A DNA stretch of 64,000 nucleotides. Source: Myxococcus guangdongensis (GTDB lineage Bacteria; Myxococcota; Myxococcia; Myxococcales; Myxococcaceae). The notes beneath the pieces were generated by a model. That model ran no database searches. It had not been told where the DNA came from and saw only the letters and a program-made list of their open reading frames with translations. The position numbers and the translations under genes were made by a program. The stretch covers positions 186,001-250,000 of the forward strand of contig NZ_JAJVKW010000013.1 in assembly GCF_024198255.1 (NCBI RefSeq), given 5' to 3'. Position 1 is the stretch's first letter, and the number at the start of each line of letters is the position of its first letter. Below, one piece after another: positions 40,625 to 48,024 of the stretch.

Positions 40625-42952
40625 CTACGGGCGCACCATGTTCACGGGCACAGCCCCCGTGAGGTCCTCCACGCTGTCGAAGAGCAGCTGGCCCACGTAG
40701 TTGAAGTTGTGGGCCCACGCGCCCTTGTCCTTCCGACTGAGCTGGTAGTTGTGCGTGGCCTTCACGAGCGCGGGAGTGAACGGCGCGAACGCGTTGGCCG
40801 AGACGGCCTCCGTCGCGCTGCACGTGCCGTCCTTGTCCGTGTCCTTGAAGAAGTACGGATTGACGTCGCCGTTGTAGCAGAGGCCGTTGCTCGTCACCGC
40901 GCGCATGGCGGCCAGCAGCCGCGCGGCCATGCCGTCCACCTCCGCCCGGAGCAACTCCGTCGTGTTGCCATCGCCGTCGTAGTCCTGGAGGTGGACGTTA
41001 CGAATCTGCTCCGCCGACTCCTGGTCGGCGTGGCACGTCTCACACCGCGTGCGCCACACGTCGGCGATGCGGAAGGTGTGGTTGCTCACGCCGGGGACAT
41101 GGCAGCTGGTGCACTGCGCCCCCCCCATGTGCGAGAGCCGCCCGGCGTAGGTCTTGCCCGGATACTCGTAGCCCGCCTTCGCCAGCGTGCCTTCACGCGT
41201 CCCAGCCGCGGGCATGTAGTGGACGTTCTGGAACCGGGGCGCGCCTCCCGCCGACAGGGCATTGTCGAGCGTCGCCTTCGACGCGCGTCCGATGTGACAG
41301 TTCGCGCAGAGGTTGTCCTGCCCCGGCAGACTCACCGTGGTGCCATCCGGCAGCCACGTGCGCGTGGGGACGAACACGTCGTAGTCCGGCGCGAAGCTCT
41401 CATGGCACGTGGAGCACTCCAGCCCGTTGGCCGTCTCCGGCACCGTCTGCCCCACGCCGTACTGCACGAAGAACCGGTAGCCCTGCGCGCCGCTGTGGCA
41501 GCGTGAGCAGCTCGCCTGCACCGTCTCGCTCGCGTCCCAGTTGCGTGCCGCCTTGCTCGCCCCGTTGAAGTGCCCCGGGTCGTTGCGCACCAGCAGCGAC
41601 GTATCGAAGGGCACTGTCAGCGCGCCGTTGAGCGACTGAACCGAGTCGTGCAGGAGCTGGATGATGTACTTCGCGTTGTGCGCGAACGCGCCCGGGTCGA
41701 CGCGCGCGAGCTGATAGTTGAAGGCGGCCTTCTGCAGCCGCGGCGTCCAGCTCTTGTACGCGTTGGTGCTCACGACCTCGGACGTGGAGCACGTCCCGTC
41801 GCCGTCCCCATCCCGGAACCAGTAGGGATGGGCATTGCCGTAGCAGAGGGGTTGGGCCCGCTCCGCGCCATAGCGCTGCAGGGTGGCGAGCAGCCTGTCG
41901 CGCAGCCCTTGAATCTCGAAGTAGATGCCCTCGGTGCGGTTGTTGTCGCCGTCGTAGTCCTGGTTGCGCGAGGCAATCTGCCGGATGTTCCACGCCTGGG
42001 TGACATCGGTGACGCCCGGATGGCACGTCGCACAGGCGTCCCACCGGACGCGGGTGGAGTGCGGGTCATGGCACTCGTTGCACTTGTCGAAGTCCGGCAC
42101 ATGACGGAAGCGCGTGTCGTAGACCTGTCCGGCGTACTGGTAGCCACCGGCCGCCTGCGCCGCGAAGAGCGTGGCGGCGGCCGGGTAGTAGTGGATGTTG
42201 GTGAAGCCCAGCGCCGCCGAGGCCGTGTCCTCCCCCACTCCCGCGTCGGCGACCTGCGCGTCGATGTCCTTCCCCGCGGCGCGCCCCTGGTGACACACCA
42301 TGCACCGCGCCTCCGCACCCAGCCCGGTGACCTCCTTGCCCGAGGGGAACGTGACGGCCGTCAGCCGCGAGGCCGCGGCGTCGTGGCACGTCTCGCACCG
42401 CACCACGGACTCCGTCTTGCCCGGCGCGTCCACGCGTCCCGGAGCGGAGCCGTCCCCGCCCAGGAAGTCGATGTAGCCCTCCGAGCTGTGGCAGCGCGCA
42501 CACGTCGCCGGCACCATCCCCTCCTCATTCCAGTGGGAGAAGGCCTCCGCCGTGGTGTCCGCGTGCGGCGAGCCCGCCCAGGCCACGTAATAGGGCACCT
42601 GCGACGGGTCCACGCCGGCATCCCCCGCCGACGGGCCGACGACCACCACCGCGTGACGCCCCTCCAACCGCGAGCGCGTCCCGACGACCTTCACCGCCGT
42701 CTCGCCCACGCTGACACCCGTCACCAGCCCCGAGCCGTCCACGGTGGCGATGGCCGGGTCCTCGCTCTCCCACGTGTAGCCGTCATCCGTGGCCTCGCGC
42801 GTGGCGGCGGTGAGCTGGAGCGTCTGTCCCACCAGGACCGAATGCGCCCCGCTCGTGGTGATGCCGGGGTTGGCGGCCTCCAGCTTCGCGCAGGCTCCCA
42901 GCGTGAGGAGGCAGGACAGCCCGGTGGCCAGGAGCAACGTCATTCGTCTCAT
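40625..42952 (-). CDS. Deca-haem c-type cytochrome lipoprotein
   Basis: 775 residues. Lipobox LGAC (Cys21), a bacterial Ig-like (Big_2) domain at about 30-105, then two homologous halves, each with five CXXCH sites: Cys151, 186, 217, 291, 307 and Cys482, 513, 549, 614, 637. Each half ends with 'QDYDGD', a DxDxDG-like Ca loop near a 'GTCS', and an 'AHN' motif before 'QLLxDSV'. Ten haems in two pentahaem halves on an outer-membrane lipoprotein recall MtrC/OmcA, although I see no close sequence match. Probably surface-exposed terminal electron donor. AGGAGG precedes ATG 42952. Confidence 0.88.
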   Translation of the reverse strand: MRRMTLLLATGLSCLLTLGACAKLEAANPGITTSGAHSVLVGQTLQLTAATREATDDGYTWESEDPAIATVDGSGLVTGVSVGETAVKVVGTRSRLEGRHAVVVVGPSAGDAGVDPSQVPYYVAWAGSPHADTTAEAFSHWNEEGMVPATCARCHSSEGYIDFLGGDGSAPGRVDAPGKTESVVRCETCHDAAASRLTAVTFPSGKEVTGLGAEARCMVCHQGRAAGKDIDAQVADAGVGEDTASAALGFTNIHYYPAAATLFAAQAAGGYQYAGQVYDTRFRHVPDFDKCNECHDPHSTRVRWDACATCHPGVTDVTQAWNIRQIASRNQDYDGDNNRTEGIYFEIQGLRDRLLATLQRYGAERAQPLCYGNAHPYWFRDGDGDGTCSTSEVVSTNAYKSWTPRLQKAAFNYQLARVDPGAFAHNAKYIIQLLHDSVQSLNGALTVPFDTSLLVRNDPGHFNGASKAARNWDASETVQASCSRCHSGAQGYRFFVQYGVGQTVPETANGLECSTCHESFAPDYDVFVPTRTWLPDGTTVSLPGQDNLCANCHIGRASKATLDNALSAGGAPRFQNVHYMPAAGTREGTLAKAGYEYPGKTYAGRLSHMGGAQCTSCHVPGVSNHTFRIADVWRTRCETCHADQESAEQIRNVHLQDYDGDGNTTELLRAEVDGMAARLLAAMRAVTSNGLCYNGDVNPYFFKDTDKDGTCSATEAVSANAFAPFTPALVKATHNYQLSRKDKGAWAHNFNYVGQLLFDSVEDLTGAVPVNMVRP

Positions 42953-42978
42953 CGGGTCCCTCCTGGGAGATGTGTGGG

Positions 42979-43398
42979 TCATGGCAACGCGCCTCCAGCG
43001 ATCCACGCCAGGAGCTTCTGGTACTCAGGGGTGCCGTCCGCGTAGATGGCCCCTCCGCCGTGTCCTGCGCCGGCGGCCTTTCGCAAGAGGCGGCTGCCAG
43101 CCGGCGCAGCCGTATCCGTCAGCGCGTTCGACACCTGGAAGTCCGCGTCCGCGTCGCCCGTCAACACGAAGCCCGTGTTGCCCGCGGCGCCTCCAGCGCG
43201 ATGGCAGGACTGACAACCTGATAGCAGCAAGGGATGCGCGTCCGTGGCGAACGAGGGAGCGTCTCCACCACCGTCACTCCCACCGCCGCCGTCACCGCTG
43301 GAGGGCGTGCCCGCGTCGGGGCTCGCGTCTCCGCGGTGGAAGTCCGCGCAGCCCGGGACGAGCAGGAGCGTGAGCAGGAGTCCGAGCCTAGAACTCAT
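42979..43398 (-). CDS. Mono-haem lipoprotein (planctomycete-type cytochrome domain)
   Basis: 139 residues. Lipobox VPGC (Cys17), a Gly/Asp-rich linker, then one domain with CQSCH (Cys62). The segments 'FATDAHPLLLSGCQSCH', 'SRLLRKAAG' and 'EYQKLLAWI' match both haem domains of the upstream porin fusion, so it is a free copy of the same module. The gene overlaps the porin gene by 11 bases and ends 26 bases before the deca-haem gene. Likely sits at the outer membrane and passes electrons between barrel and deca-haem protein. Confidence 0.85.
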   Translation of the reverse strand: MSSRLGLLLTLLLVPGCADFHRGDASPDAGTPSSGDGGGGSDGGGDAPSFATDAHPLLLSGCQSCHRAGGAAGNTGFVLTGDADADFQVSNALTDTAAPAGSRLLRKAAGAGHGGGAIYADGTPEYQKLLAWIAGGALP

Positions 43399-45769
43399 AC
43401 GCCACCACCAGTCGCGTGAAGTCGTCCGGCACCTCGTCCACCTTCTCCAGGTTCCAGAACTGGAAGAGGCCCACGCTCAAGCCCTTCCATCGGGCGACGG
43501 CGCCCACGTTGTGAGCGGAGGCGTCCTCGCGTGTGAGCGCGGTGGTGTCGAGTATCCGCCCGCGCTGGTTGCCGAAGGTGCGCAGGCCCTGTCGATACTG
43601 GAGGTAGAGCCAGTCGGTGGGATGGAAGCGGAGCTGGAGGTAGCTGGCGAAGTGGTAGTAGTCCGCGCCCGGACCGCCGTACCCCTCCGCCTCGCCGCCG
43701 GAGACGTCCGCGCGCAGCAGACCGACGCCCAACGAGAAGCGCTCGAGCACCGGCACACCGCGGGGCCGCCACGAGGCGACATCCAACGCCTGGAGGAACA
43801 GCCTCCGGCCATACCCCAGCGGATTGTAGTAGGCCGAATACCAGAGGCTCAGCGGGCCCCAGGCCCCCCCCAGTCTCGTCCCCACGCCCAACCGCGTCTC
43901 TTCCAACGGCGCGAAGTCCGATTGGAGGTTGAGCACGGCATCGGCCCGCCGGAGCTGATAGCCAGCGATGACGTAGACATCCGCGGAGAGCAGGAACGGT
44001 CCCTCGCGGCGCTGCACGTTCGCGGTCAGCCCCTCGCGAGCGAAGACGGGTGGCAACACCTTCTGGTCGAAGCCCGCGAGGCCGCCATAGCTGTGATGGA
44101 ACAGCGGCTCCGCGCCGAAGGGCACCAGCACCTTGCCCACCTTGGCGGAGAGCCGCACCGGCCAGTCCTCGCCGCTGAGCCGGTAGCCCACCTCCCAGAA
44201 CTGGAGCGACAACATCTCCAGCGTCAGCGTCACCGGGTCCTCGGTGGACTGGCGCGTCAGGAAGAGGAAGTGGTGGTAGCTGCGTAGCGCGTTCGAGGCG
44301 CCCTTCTGGAAGGGCTGGTCGTTGTAGCCGAGGCGCTCGTAGTTGAGGTCGAAGCGCCCGTTGAGCGTGAGCGAGCCGAGCACGGGGAAGGTGCCGAGCT
44401 GGACACCTGGCGGCGGTCCACCCGACGACGCGGCGGGGCGCTCGGCGGGAATCGGCGCCGGGGGAGCGGTGGTGGCCACGACGGGGGCCTCGAATGGTGC
44501 CTCCGCCCCACGTGCGCCCTCGTCAATCCAACGGGCCAGGAGCGCGAGTTCCGCGCTCCCGGGCTCCCACACCGCGCCGCCCTGGTGCGAGTCACCTCGC
44601 GCGCGCTGAGACAGGAGGCTCGTGTCGGCCGAGCCAGGCGTCACCAGCGCCAGCACCGTGCGCAGATGGGCCTCGGGCTCCGCGTGGGCGACATAGCGGG
44701 TGGACCCGGCGAACCCATCCGCCGCATGGCAGCTCGCACATCCCGCGAGGAGCTGCTCGTGGATGCGGGGAGCGAAGCGCAGCGTGTTCGAGGCGACGGC
44801 AGACGCATGCACGGGCTGCGCCCCTGACGCGACCTGAGTCGACGCAGGTGGCGTCGTCCCCTCGCGAGCGACATCCGGAGGTTCCGAAGGTGTCGCCCCC
44901 GTCGAGGGTGGCGACGCGGACGCATCCCCTGCACGAGCGGAAGTCGGAGATCCCGAAGGCATTGCCGCCGTCGAGAGTGGCGATGCGAGCGCCTCCCCAA
45001 CGCGAGCGGAAGTCGGAGCTCCCGAAGGCATTGCCGCCATCGAGGGTGTCGACGCGGGCCCCGCTCCCACGCGCGCGGCGGCGAGGGCCTCCGAAGGTGT
45101 TGCCGCCGTCGAGGATGGCGCCTTGGGCTCCTCGCCCACGCGCGCGGAAGCTGGAGCCCCCGAAGACGTCGCCACCGTCGACGACGGTGGCGGCACGGTC
45201 GCTGCGGGGGAAGGTCCTGGGAGCGCGCCGGATTCGACCCACTTCAGCAACGTGGCGTACTCCGGTGACTCCGCCGCGAGCGACTTCTTGCCCCCGTGCA
45301 GGACAGCGCCAGTCCCCTTCCTCAACAGAGGACTCTGCGCGGCTGCGTCCAGCTTCACGAATCGCAGCGTGGTCTCGTAGTCCGTGCCATCGCCACGCAG
45401 CACCCACTTCGACCTGCCGGCCATGCCCTCCGGGCGATGACACGACAGACACCGGGCCACGAGGATGGGCCGGGCGTCGGCGGCGAAGGTGGGCCCACGA
45501 GGCTTCGGCGCCCCTCCCGTCCGCGGCCCCGACGGAGTCGCCACCGGTGCTGGTGTCGCCTTCGTGGGCGTGGTGGGTGTCACGGAGGTGTCGGGAGCCC
45601 CCGCATCGGCGCTGCCCTCTGGAGCAGGTGGCGGCGTCGGCGGACGCTGGATGCCCAGCCGCTCCTGGAGCTTGCGGCGCCGCTCCTCCTGCGTCTGTGC
45701 GCGCGCGGGTACGACCGCGGCCACCAGGAGCACGCCCATCACCAGCCGGCCCAGGTCAGCGAGGCGCAT
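43388..45769 (-). CDS. Di-haem cytochrome domains fused to an outer-membrane beta-barrel
   Basis: 793 residues. Signal peptide (cleaved after ARA), then haem domain 1 (CLSCH, Cys107), four near-identical 23-residue linker repeats (about 205-296), haem domain 2 (CASCH, Cys344), a Pro-rich hinge, and from about 455 a run of amphipathic beta-strands ending in Phe, as in outer-membrane porins. A single polypeptide thus supplies both porin and wired haems, where Shewanella uses MtrB and MtrA. ATG 45769; overlaps the trihaem gene by 14 bases. Barrel assignment is by strand pattern only. Confidence 0.82.
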   Translation of the reverse strand: MRLADLGRLVMGVLLVAAVVPARAQTQEERRRKLQERLGIQRPPTPPPAPEGSADAGAPDTSVTPTTPTKATPAPVATPSGPRTGGAPKPRGPTFAADARPILVARCLSCHRPEGMAGRSKWVLRGDGTDYETTLRFVKLDAAAQSPLLRKGTGAVLHGGKKSLAAESPEYATLLKWVESGALPGPSPAATVPPPSSTVATSSGAPASARVGEEPKAPSSTAATPSEALAAARVGAGPASTPSMAAMPSGAPTSARVGEALASPLSTAAMPSGSPTSARAGDASASPPSTGATPSEPPDVAREGTTPPASTQVASGAQPVHASAVASNTLRFAPRIHEQLLAGCASCHAADGFAGSTRYVAHAEPEAHLRTVLALVTPGSADTSLLSQRARGDSHQGGAVWEPGSAELALLARWIDEGARGAEAPFEAPVVATTAPPAPIPAERPAASSGGPPPGVQLGTFPVLGSLTLNGRFDLNYERLGYNDQPFQKGASNALRSYHHFLFLTRQSTEDPVTLTLEMLSLQFWEVGYRLSGEDWPVRLSAKVGKVLVPFGAEPLFHHSYGGLAGFDQKVLPPVFAREGLTANVQRREGPFLLSADVYVIAGYQLRRADAVLNLQSDFAPLEETRLGVGTRLGGAWGPLSLWYSAYYNPLGYGRRLFLQALDVASWRPRGVPVLERFSLGVGLLRADVSGGEAEGYGGPGADYYHFASYLQLRFHPTDWLYLQYRQGLRTFGNQRGRILDTTALTREDASAHNVGAVARWKGLSVGLFQFWNLEKVDEVPDDFTRLVVAYEF
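44883..45158 (-). repeat. Four tandem 69-bp repeats inside the cytochrome-porin gene
   Basis: Units begin at 44883, 44952, 45021 and 45090 (each starting like 'CCGAAGG'), exactly 69 bases apart, and a fifth partial unit begins at 45159. Each encodes 23 residues of the type Ser-Gly-Ala-Pro...Ala-Arg-Val-Gly...Ala-Met-Pro. In-frame and variable, so a length-polymorphic spacer between haem domains. Confidence 0.85.
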
Positions 45770-46115
45770 GGCAGGCCTCGCAGCGCATGGAGCTCGGTGC
45801 CTTGGCGGCGCGGCCATCGTGGCAGCTTCCGCAGTAGCGGCCCTCGCGCATGTCCTGATGGGTGAAACCCAGCGGGGCCTGGGGGAACACCCCCGGGTGG
45901 CAGCTGTAGCAACGCCGCGAATCATGGGCCCAGTGCGAGAACAAGGCCGGCGCCGGTGTCTTGCGTTCCTTCAGCGGAGGGAGCCGGACGTCCTGGGGCG
46001 CGTTGACCGCGAGGATGGGCGGCGCGAAGAGCAGCGGCACGGCGAGCACCACCCGCCAGCGCCAACGATGGAGCACGGCCCACGCGCGCCAGGGCCCCGA
46101 GGGCGGAGTGCTCAT
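45756..46115 (-). CDS. Tri-haem periplasmic c-type cytochrome
   Basis: 119 residues. An N-terminal hydrophobic signal/anchor (21-37), then 'FSHWAH', CYSCH (Cys69), CGSCH (Cys95) and CEACH (Cys112) with 'FTHQDM' between, typical of c7/c3-type small multihaem proteins with bis-His haems. It overlaps both neighbours: ATGA with the upstream small membrane gene and 14 bases with the porin gene. Fits a periplasmic shuttle between inner-membrane NapC-like protein and outer-membrane fusion. Confidence 0.88.
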   Translation of the reverse strand: MSTPPSGPWRAWAVLHRWRWRVVLAVPLLFAPPILAVNAPQDVRLPPLKERKTPAPALFSHWAHDSRRCYSCHPGVFPQAPLGFTHQDMREGRYCGSCHDGRAAKAPSSMRCEACHAPR

Positions 46116-46309
46116 AGCGCCTTGCGCTCCTTGAGAACCTTCCAGACGGTCACCACGTAGAGGCCCACCCCCAGCAGCACCAGGGGCACGCCCACCGCCG
46201 TGAACACCACGAAGGTGAGCGGTGACCAGAACAGCGTGGTGAAGAGCTGGACGCACAGCCCCGCGAGCACCAGCAGGGCCGCCCTCCGGATGCGCTTCTC
46301 GTGACTCAT
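46112..46309 (-). CDS. Small two-helix membrane protein of the cytochrome operon
   Basis: 65 residues: basic N-terminus, two transmembrane helices ('ALLVLAGLCVQLFTTLFW' and 'VGVPLVLLGVGLYVVTVW') and a Lys-rich tail. No haem or metal motif. Coupled by ATGA overlaps to the NapC/NirT and tri-haem genes, so a membrane partner or assembly subunit is likely; small proteins of this size accompany NapC-type complexes in several bacteria. Function unknown. Confidence 0.8.
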   Translation of the reverse strand: MSHEKRIRRAALLVLAGLCVQLFTTLFWSPLTFVVFTAVGVPLVLLGVGLYVVTVWKVLKERKAL

Positions 46310-46905
46310 GGGCGTTGCTCCGGCAGCCAGAAGTTCCGCGCCTTGACGCCCTCCAGGTCGTGCGCGACGTCGTGACACGTGAGACACGAGCGCGCGCCGC
46401 CCTGGAGCTCCGCCTGGATGTCCTGGTGCGCGGACGCCTCCAGGAAGCTCCGTGCGTCGCCGTGGCAGTGCAGGCAGTTGTAGTTGGGATACGGCTGATA
46501 GAGCTTCGGCCGCTCGGGGATGGTGCCGAAGTAGTGGACCCAGACGTGCTTGAGCCCATTGAACTTCGCCTTCGCGTCACCGAAGAGGGCGTAGTCCGTA
46601 TGGCACGCGTAACACGTGGTGTCCCGGCTGATGAGCCGCTTCTGGTAGTGCACCGCCGCCAGCGACGCGGCGTTGTCCACGAAGAGGCTCTGCCCGTACG
46701 GCTCCATCTCGTGACAGCCCATGCAGAACTGTGTCTGGGAGGACTCACGGACGCCCACGGCGACACCCGCGCCGGTGACGACCAGCGGGAGGATGGCCAG
46801 GCCCGCGAGCAACACCAGCCGCCCCAGATGGCTCGCGCTCAGGACTCCCGCCGCGGACGCAATCAAGGCGACCAGGACCGCCACGGCGATGACAATCACT
46901 ATCAA
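46306..46905 (-). CDS. NapC/NirT-type tetra-haem membrane cytochrome (quinol oxidase subunit)
   Basis: 199 residues. The long hydrophobic N-terminus (1-50) contains one or two anchoring helices. Four haem sites follow: CMGCH (Cys61) with 'HEMEPY', CYACH (Cys98), CLHCH (Cys144) and CLTCH (Cys174). The pattern 'CMGCHEM' with a first helix anchor is the NapC/NirT/CymA hallmark for oxidising menaquinol. The called start is TTG 46905; the frame stays open upstream, where CTG codons after GGGCGAGG are other options. First gene of the operon, so it probably feeds the downstream cytochromes. Confidence 0.88.
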   Translation of the reverse strand: MIVIVIAVAVLVALIASAAGVLSASHLGRLVLLAGLAILPLVVTGAGVAVGVRESSQTQFCMGCHEMEPYGQSLFVDNAASLAAVHYQKRLISRDTTCYACHTDYALFGDAKAKFNGLKHVWVHYFGTIPERPKLYQPYPNYNCLHCHGDARSFLEASAHQDIQAELQGGARSCLTCHDVAHDLEGVKARNFWLPEQRP

Positions 46906-46935
46906 CAGGGTGGGCAGGCGGAACCTCGCCCTACA

Positions 46936-46964
46936 CCTATACAGGCCTCATGAGGGCGCGTGAA
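46936..46964 (-). promoter_or_regulatory. Candidate promoter of the cytochrome operon with a palindrome in the spacer
   Basis: On the minus strand TTCACG (46964-46959) and TATAGG (46941-46936) are separated by 17 bases, 4 of 6 matches to each hexamer. The spacer contains the perfect palindrome CCTCATGAGG (46946-46955), a possible repressor site. Start site would fall near 46929. Weak evidence, but no better promoter was seen between 46906 and 47025. Confidence 0.35.
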
Positions 46965-47025
46965 CCTTCGAATGAAAACCATCACCACTTCGAGCCATCC
47001 GCGCCATGCCCACCGGGCAATGACA

Positions 47026-47067
47026 CGCAATTCTTGCGCATCCACTCCAAGGCGCGCAGGAATTGCG
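47026..47067 (-). terminator. Extended stem-loop after the 83-residue membrane protein gene
   Basis: CGCAATTC at 47026-47033 and GAATTGCG at 47060-47067 pair perfectly, and an inner TGCGC/GCGCA continues the stem after one mismatch. It starts two bases past the stop of the gene at 47070. No U-run; still a likely terminator insulating the cytochrome operon. Confidence 0.6.
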
Positions 47068-47069
47068 CC

Positions 47070-47321
47070 CTATCGCTTGTTGACGAGATGTCGCAGGACC
47101 GAGGTGAGTCCGGAGAAGCGGAACGACGGGTCGATGTATTTCTCGAGCACGTAGAAGGCGAAGTAGTAGGCGCGGCAGAAGGCCCAGATGGCCAGCATCA
47201 ACAGGAGCAGGACGCGCCAGTCGGGCGCCTCCATGAGGAGCAGCGCCGACGACACCAGGCCGATGACGACGAAGAGGAGGGCCTTCACCCACATCCACCG
47301 GTGGGATTGCAGATCGCGCAT
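47070..47321 (-). CDS. Small two-helix membrane protein
   Basis: 83 residues beginning MRDLQSH. Two long hydrophobic helices (about 11-30 and 36-58) flank a short acidic loop; an amphipathic, basic tail follows. Resembles small DUF-type inner-membrane proteins of myxobacteria, but I cannot name a family. Divergent from the TetR gene; the TetR operator lies 32 bases upstream of its ATG, so it may belong to that regulon. Confidence 0.75.
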   Translation of the reverse strand: MRDLQSHRWMWVKALLFVVIGLVSSALLLMEAPDWRVLLLLMLAIWAFCRAYYFAFYVLEKYIDPSFRFSGLTSVLRHLVNKR

Positions 47322-47352
47322 CCGTGAATCCTATCCCGAGGCCCCGCTTGCC

Positions 47353-47376
47353 GTCATACCGACTGTACGGTATGAC
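47353..47376. promoter_or_regulatory. 24-bp palindromic operator in front of the TetR gene
   Basis: GTCATACCG (47353-47361) and CGGTATGAC (47368-47376) are perfect 9-bp arms around a 6-base centre ACTGTA. The size and arm symmetry suit a dimeric TetR operator. It ends 6 bases before the TetR ATG and faces the divergent membrane-protein gene, suggesting autorepression and control of both sides. Confidence 0.75.
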
Positions 47377-47382
47377 ACCCCC

Positions 47383-48024
47383 ATGCCACGCCCACCGAAG
47401 CACGCGCCCGAGCGCGGTGACGCCCGGACGCGATTGCTCGAGGCCGCGCGCGACACGATTCGCGCGAAGGGCTTCGCCGCGACCTCGGTCGACGAGCTCT
47501 GTCAGGTCGCGGAGGTGACGAAGGGCGCCTTCTTCCATCACTTCAAGAGCAAGGAGGGGCTCGGCGTGGCCGCCGCGGAGCACTGGCGGGAGACGACGAC
47601 CGCCTTCTTCGCGAGCGCGCCCTACCATGCCCCTGCGGACCCGCTCGAGCGGGTCCTCGCGTACGTGGCCTTCCGCAAGTCCATCATCACCGGGAGCCCC
47701 GCCGAGTTCTGCTGTCTGGTGGGGGCCCTGGCGCAGGAGGTCCACGCGAGCTCGCCCGACATCCGGGAGGCCTGCGCCGCGAGCATCTTCGGTCATGCCC
47801 AGACGCTCGAGGCGGACATCGCCGCCGCCATGCGCAAGCGCCGCGTCTCGGGAGGCTGGACGGCCGAGAGCCTGGCCCGCCACACCCAGACGGTGATTCA
47901 GGGCGCCTTCGTGCTCGCCAAGGCGGCGAACGATGCGGCCCTCGCACGCGAGAGCCTGGACCACCTGGACCGCTACATCCGCCTCCTCTTCAAGCAACTC
48001 CCTCCGGAGAAAGCCTCACCATGA
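47383..48024 (+). CDS. TetR-family transcriptional regulator
   Basis: 213 residues. HTH in 'TSVDELCQVAEVTKGAFFHHF' (residues 31-53) preceded by 'RTRLLEAARDTIRAKGF', an excellent TetR match. C-terminal ligand domain is helical with Cys residues ('EFCCLVGAL'). Its stop overlaps the next gene's start (ATGA). The palindrome at 47353-47376 covers its likely promoter. The co-transcribed GFA-like gene suggests a response to thiol-reactive aldehydes, by inference. Confidence 0.92.
   Translation: MPRPPKHAPERGDARTRLLEAARDTIRAKGFAATSVDELCQVAEVTKGAFFHHFKSKEGLGVAAAEHWRETTTAFFASAPYHAPADPLERVLAYVAFRKSIITGSPAEFCCLVGALAQEVHASSPDIREACAASIFGHAQTLEADIAAAMRKRRVSGGWTAESLARHTQTVIQGAFVLAKAANDAALARESLDHLDRYIRLLFKQLPPEKASP

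Noticed and set aside
44883-45158. 69-bp tandem repeats considered as CRISPR
   Set aside because: Units abut without unique spacers, stay in frame and encode a protein linker.
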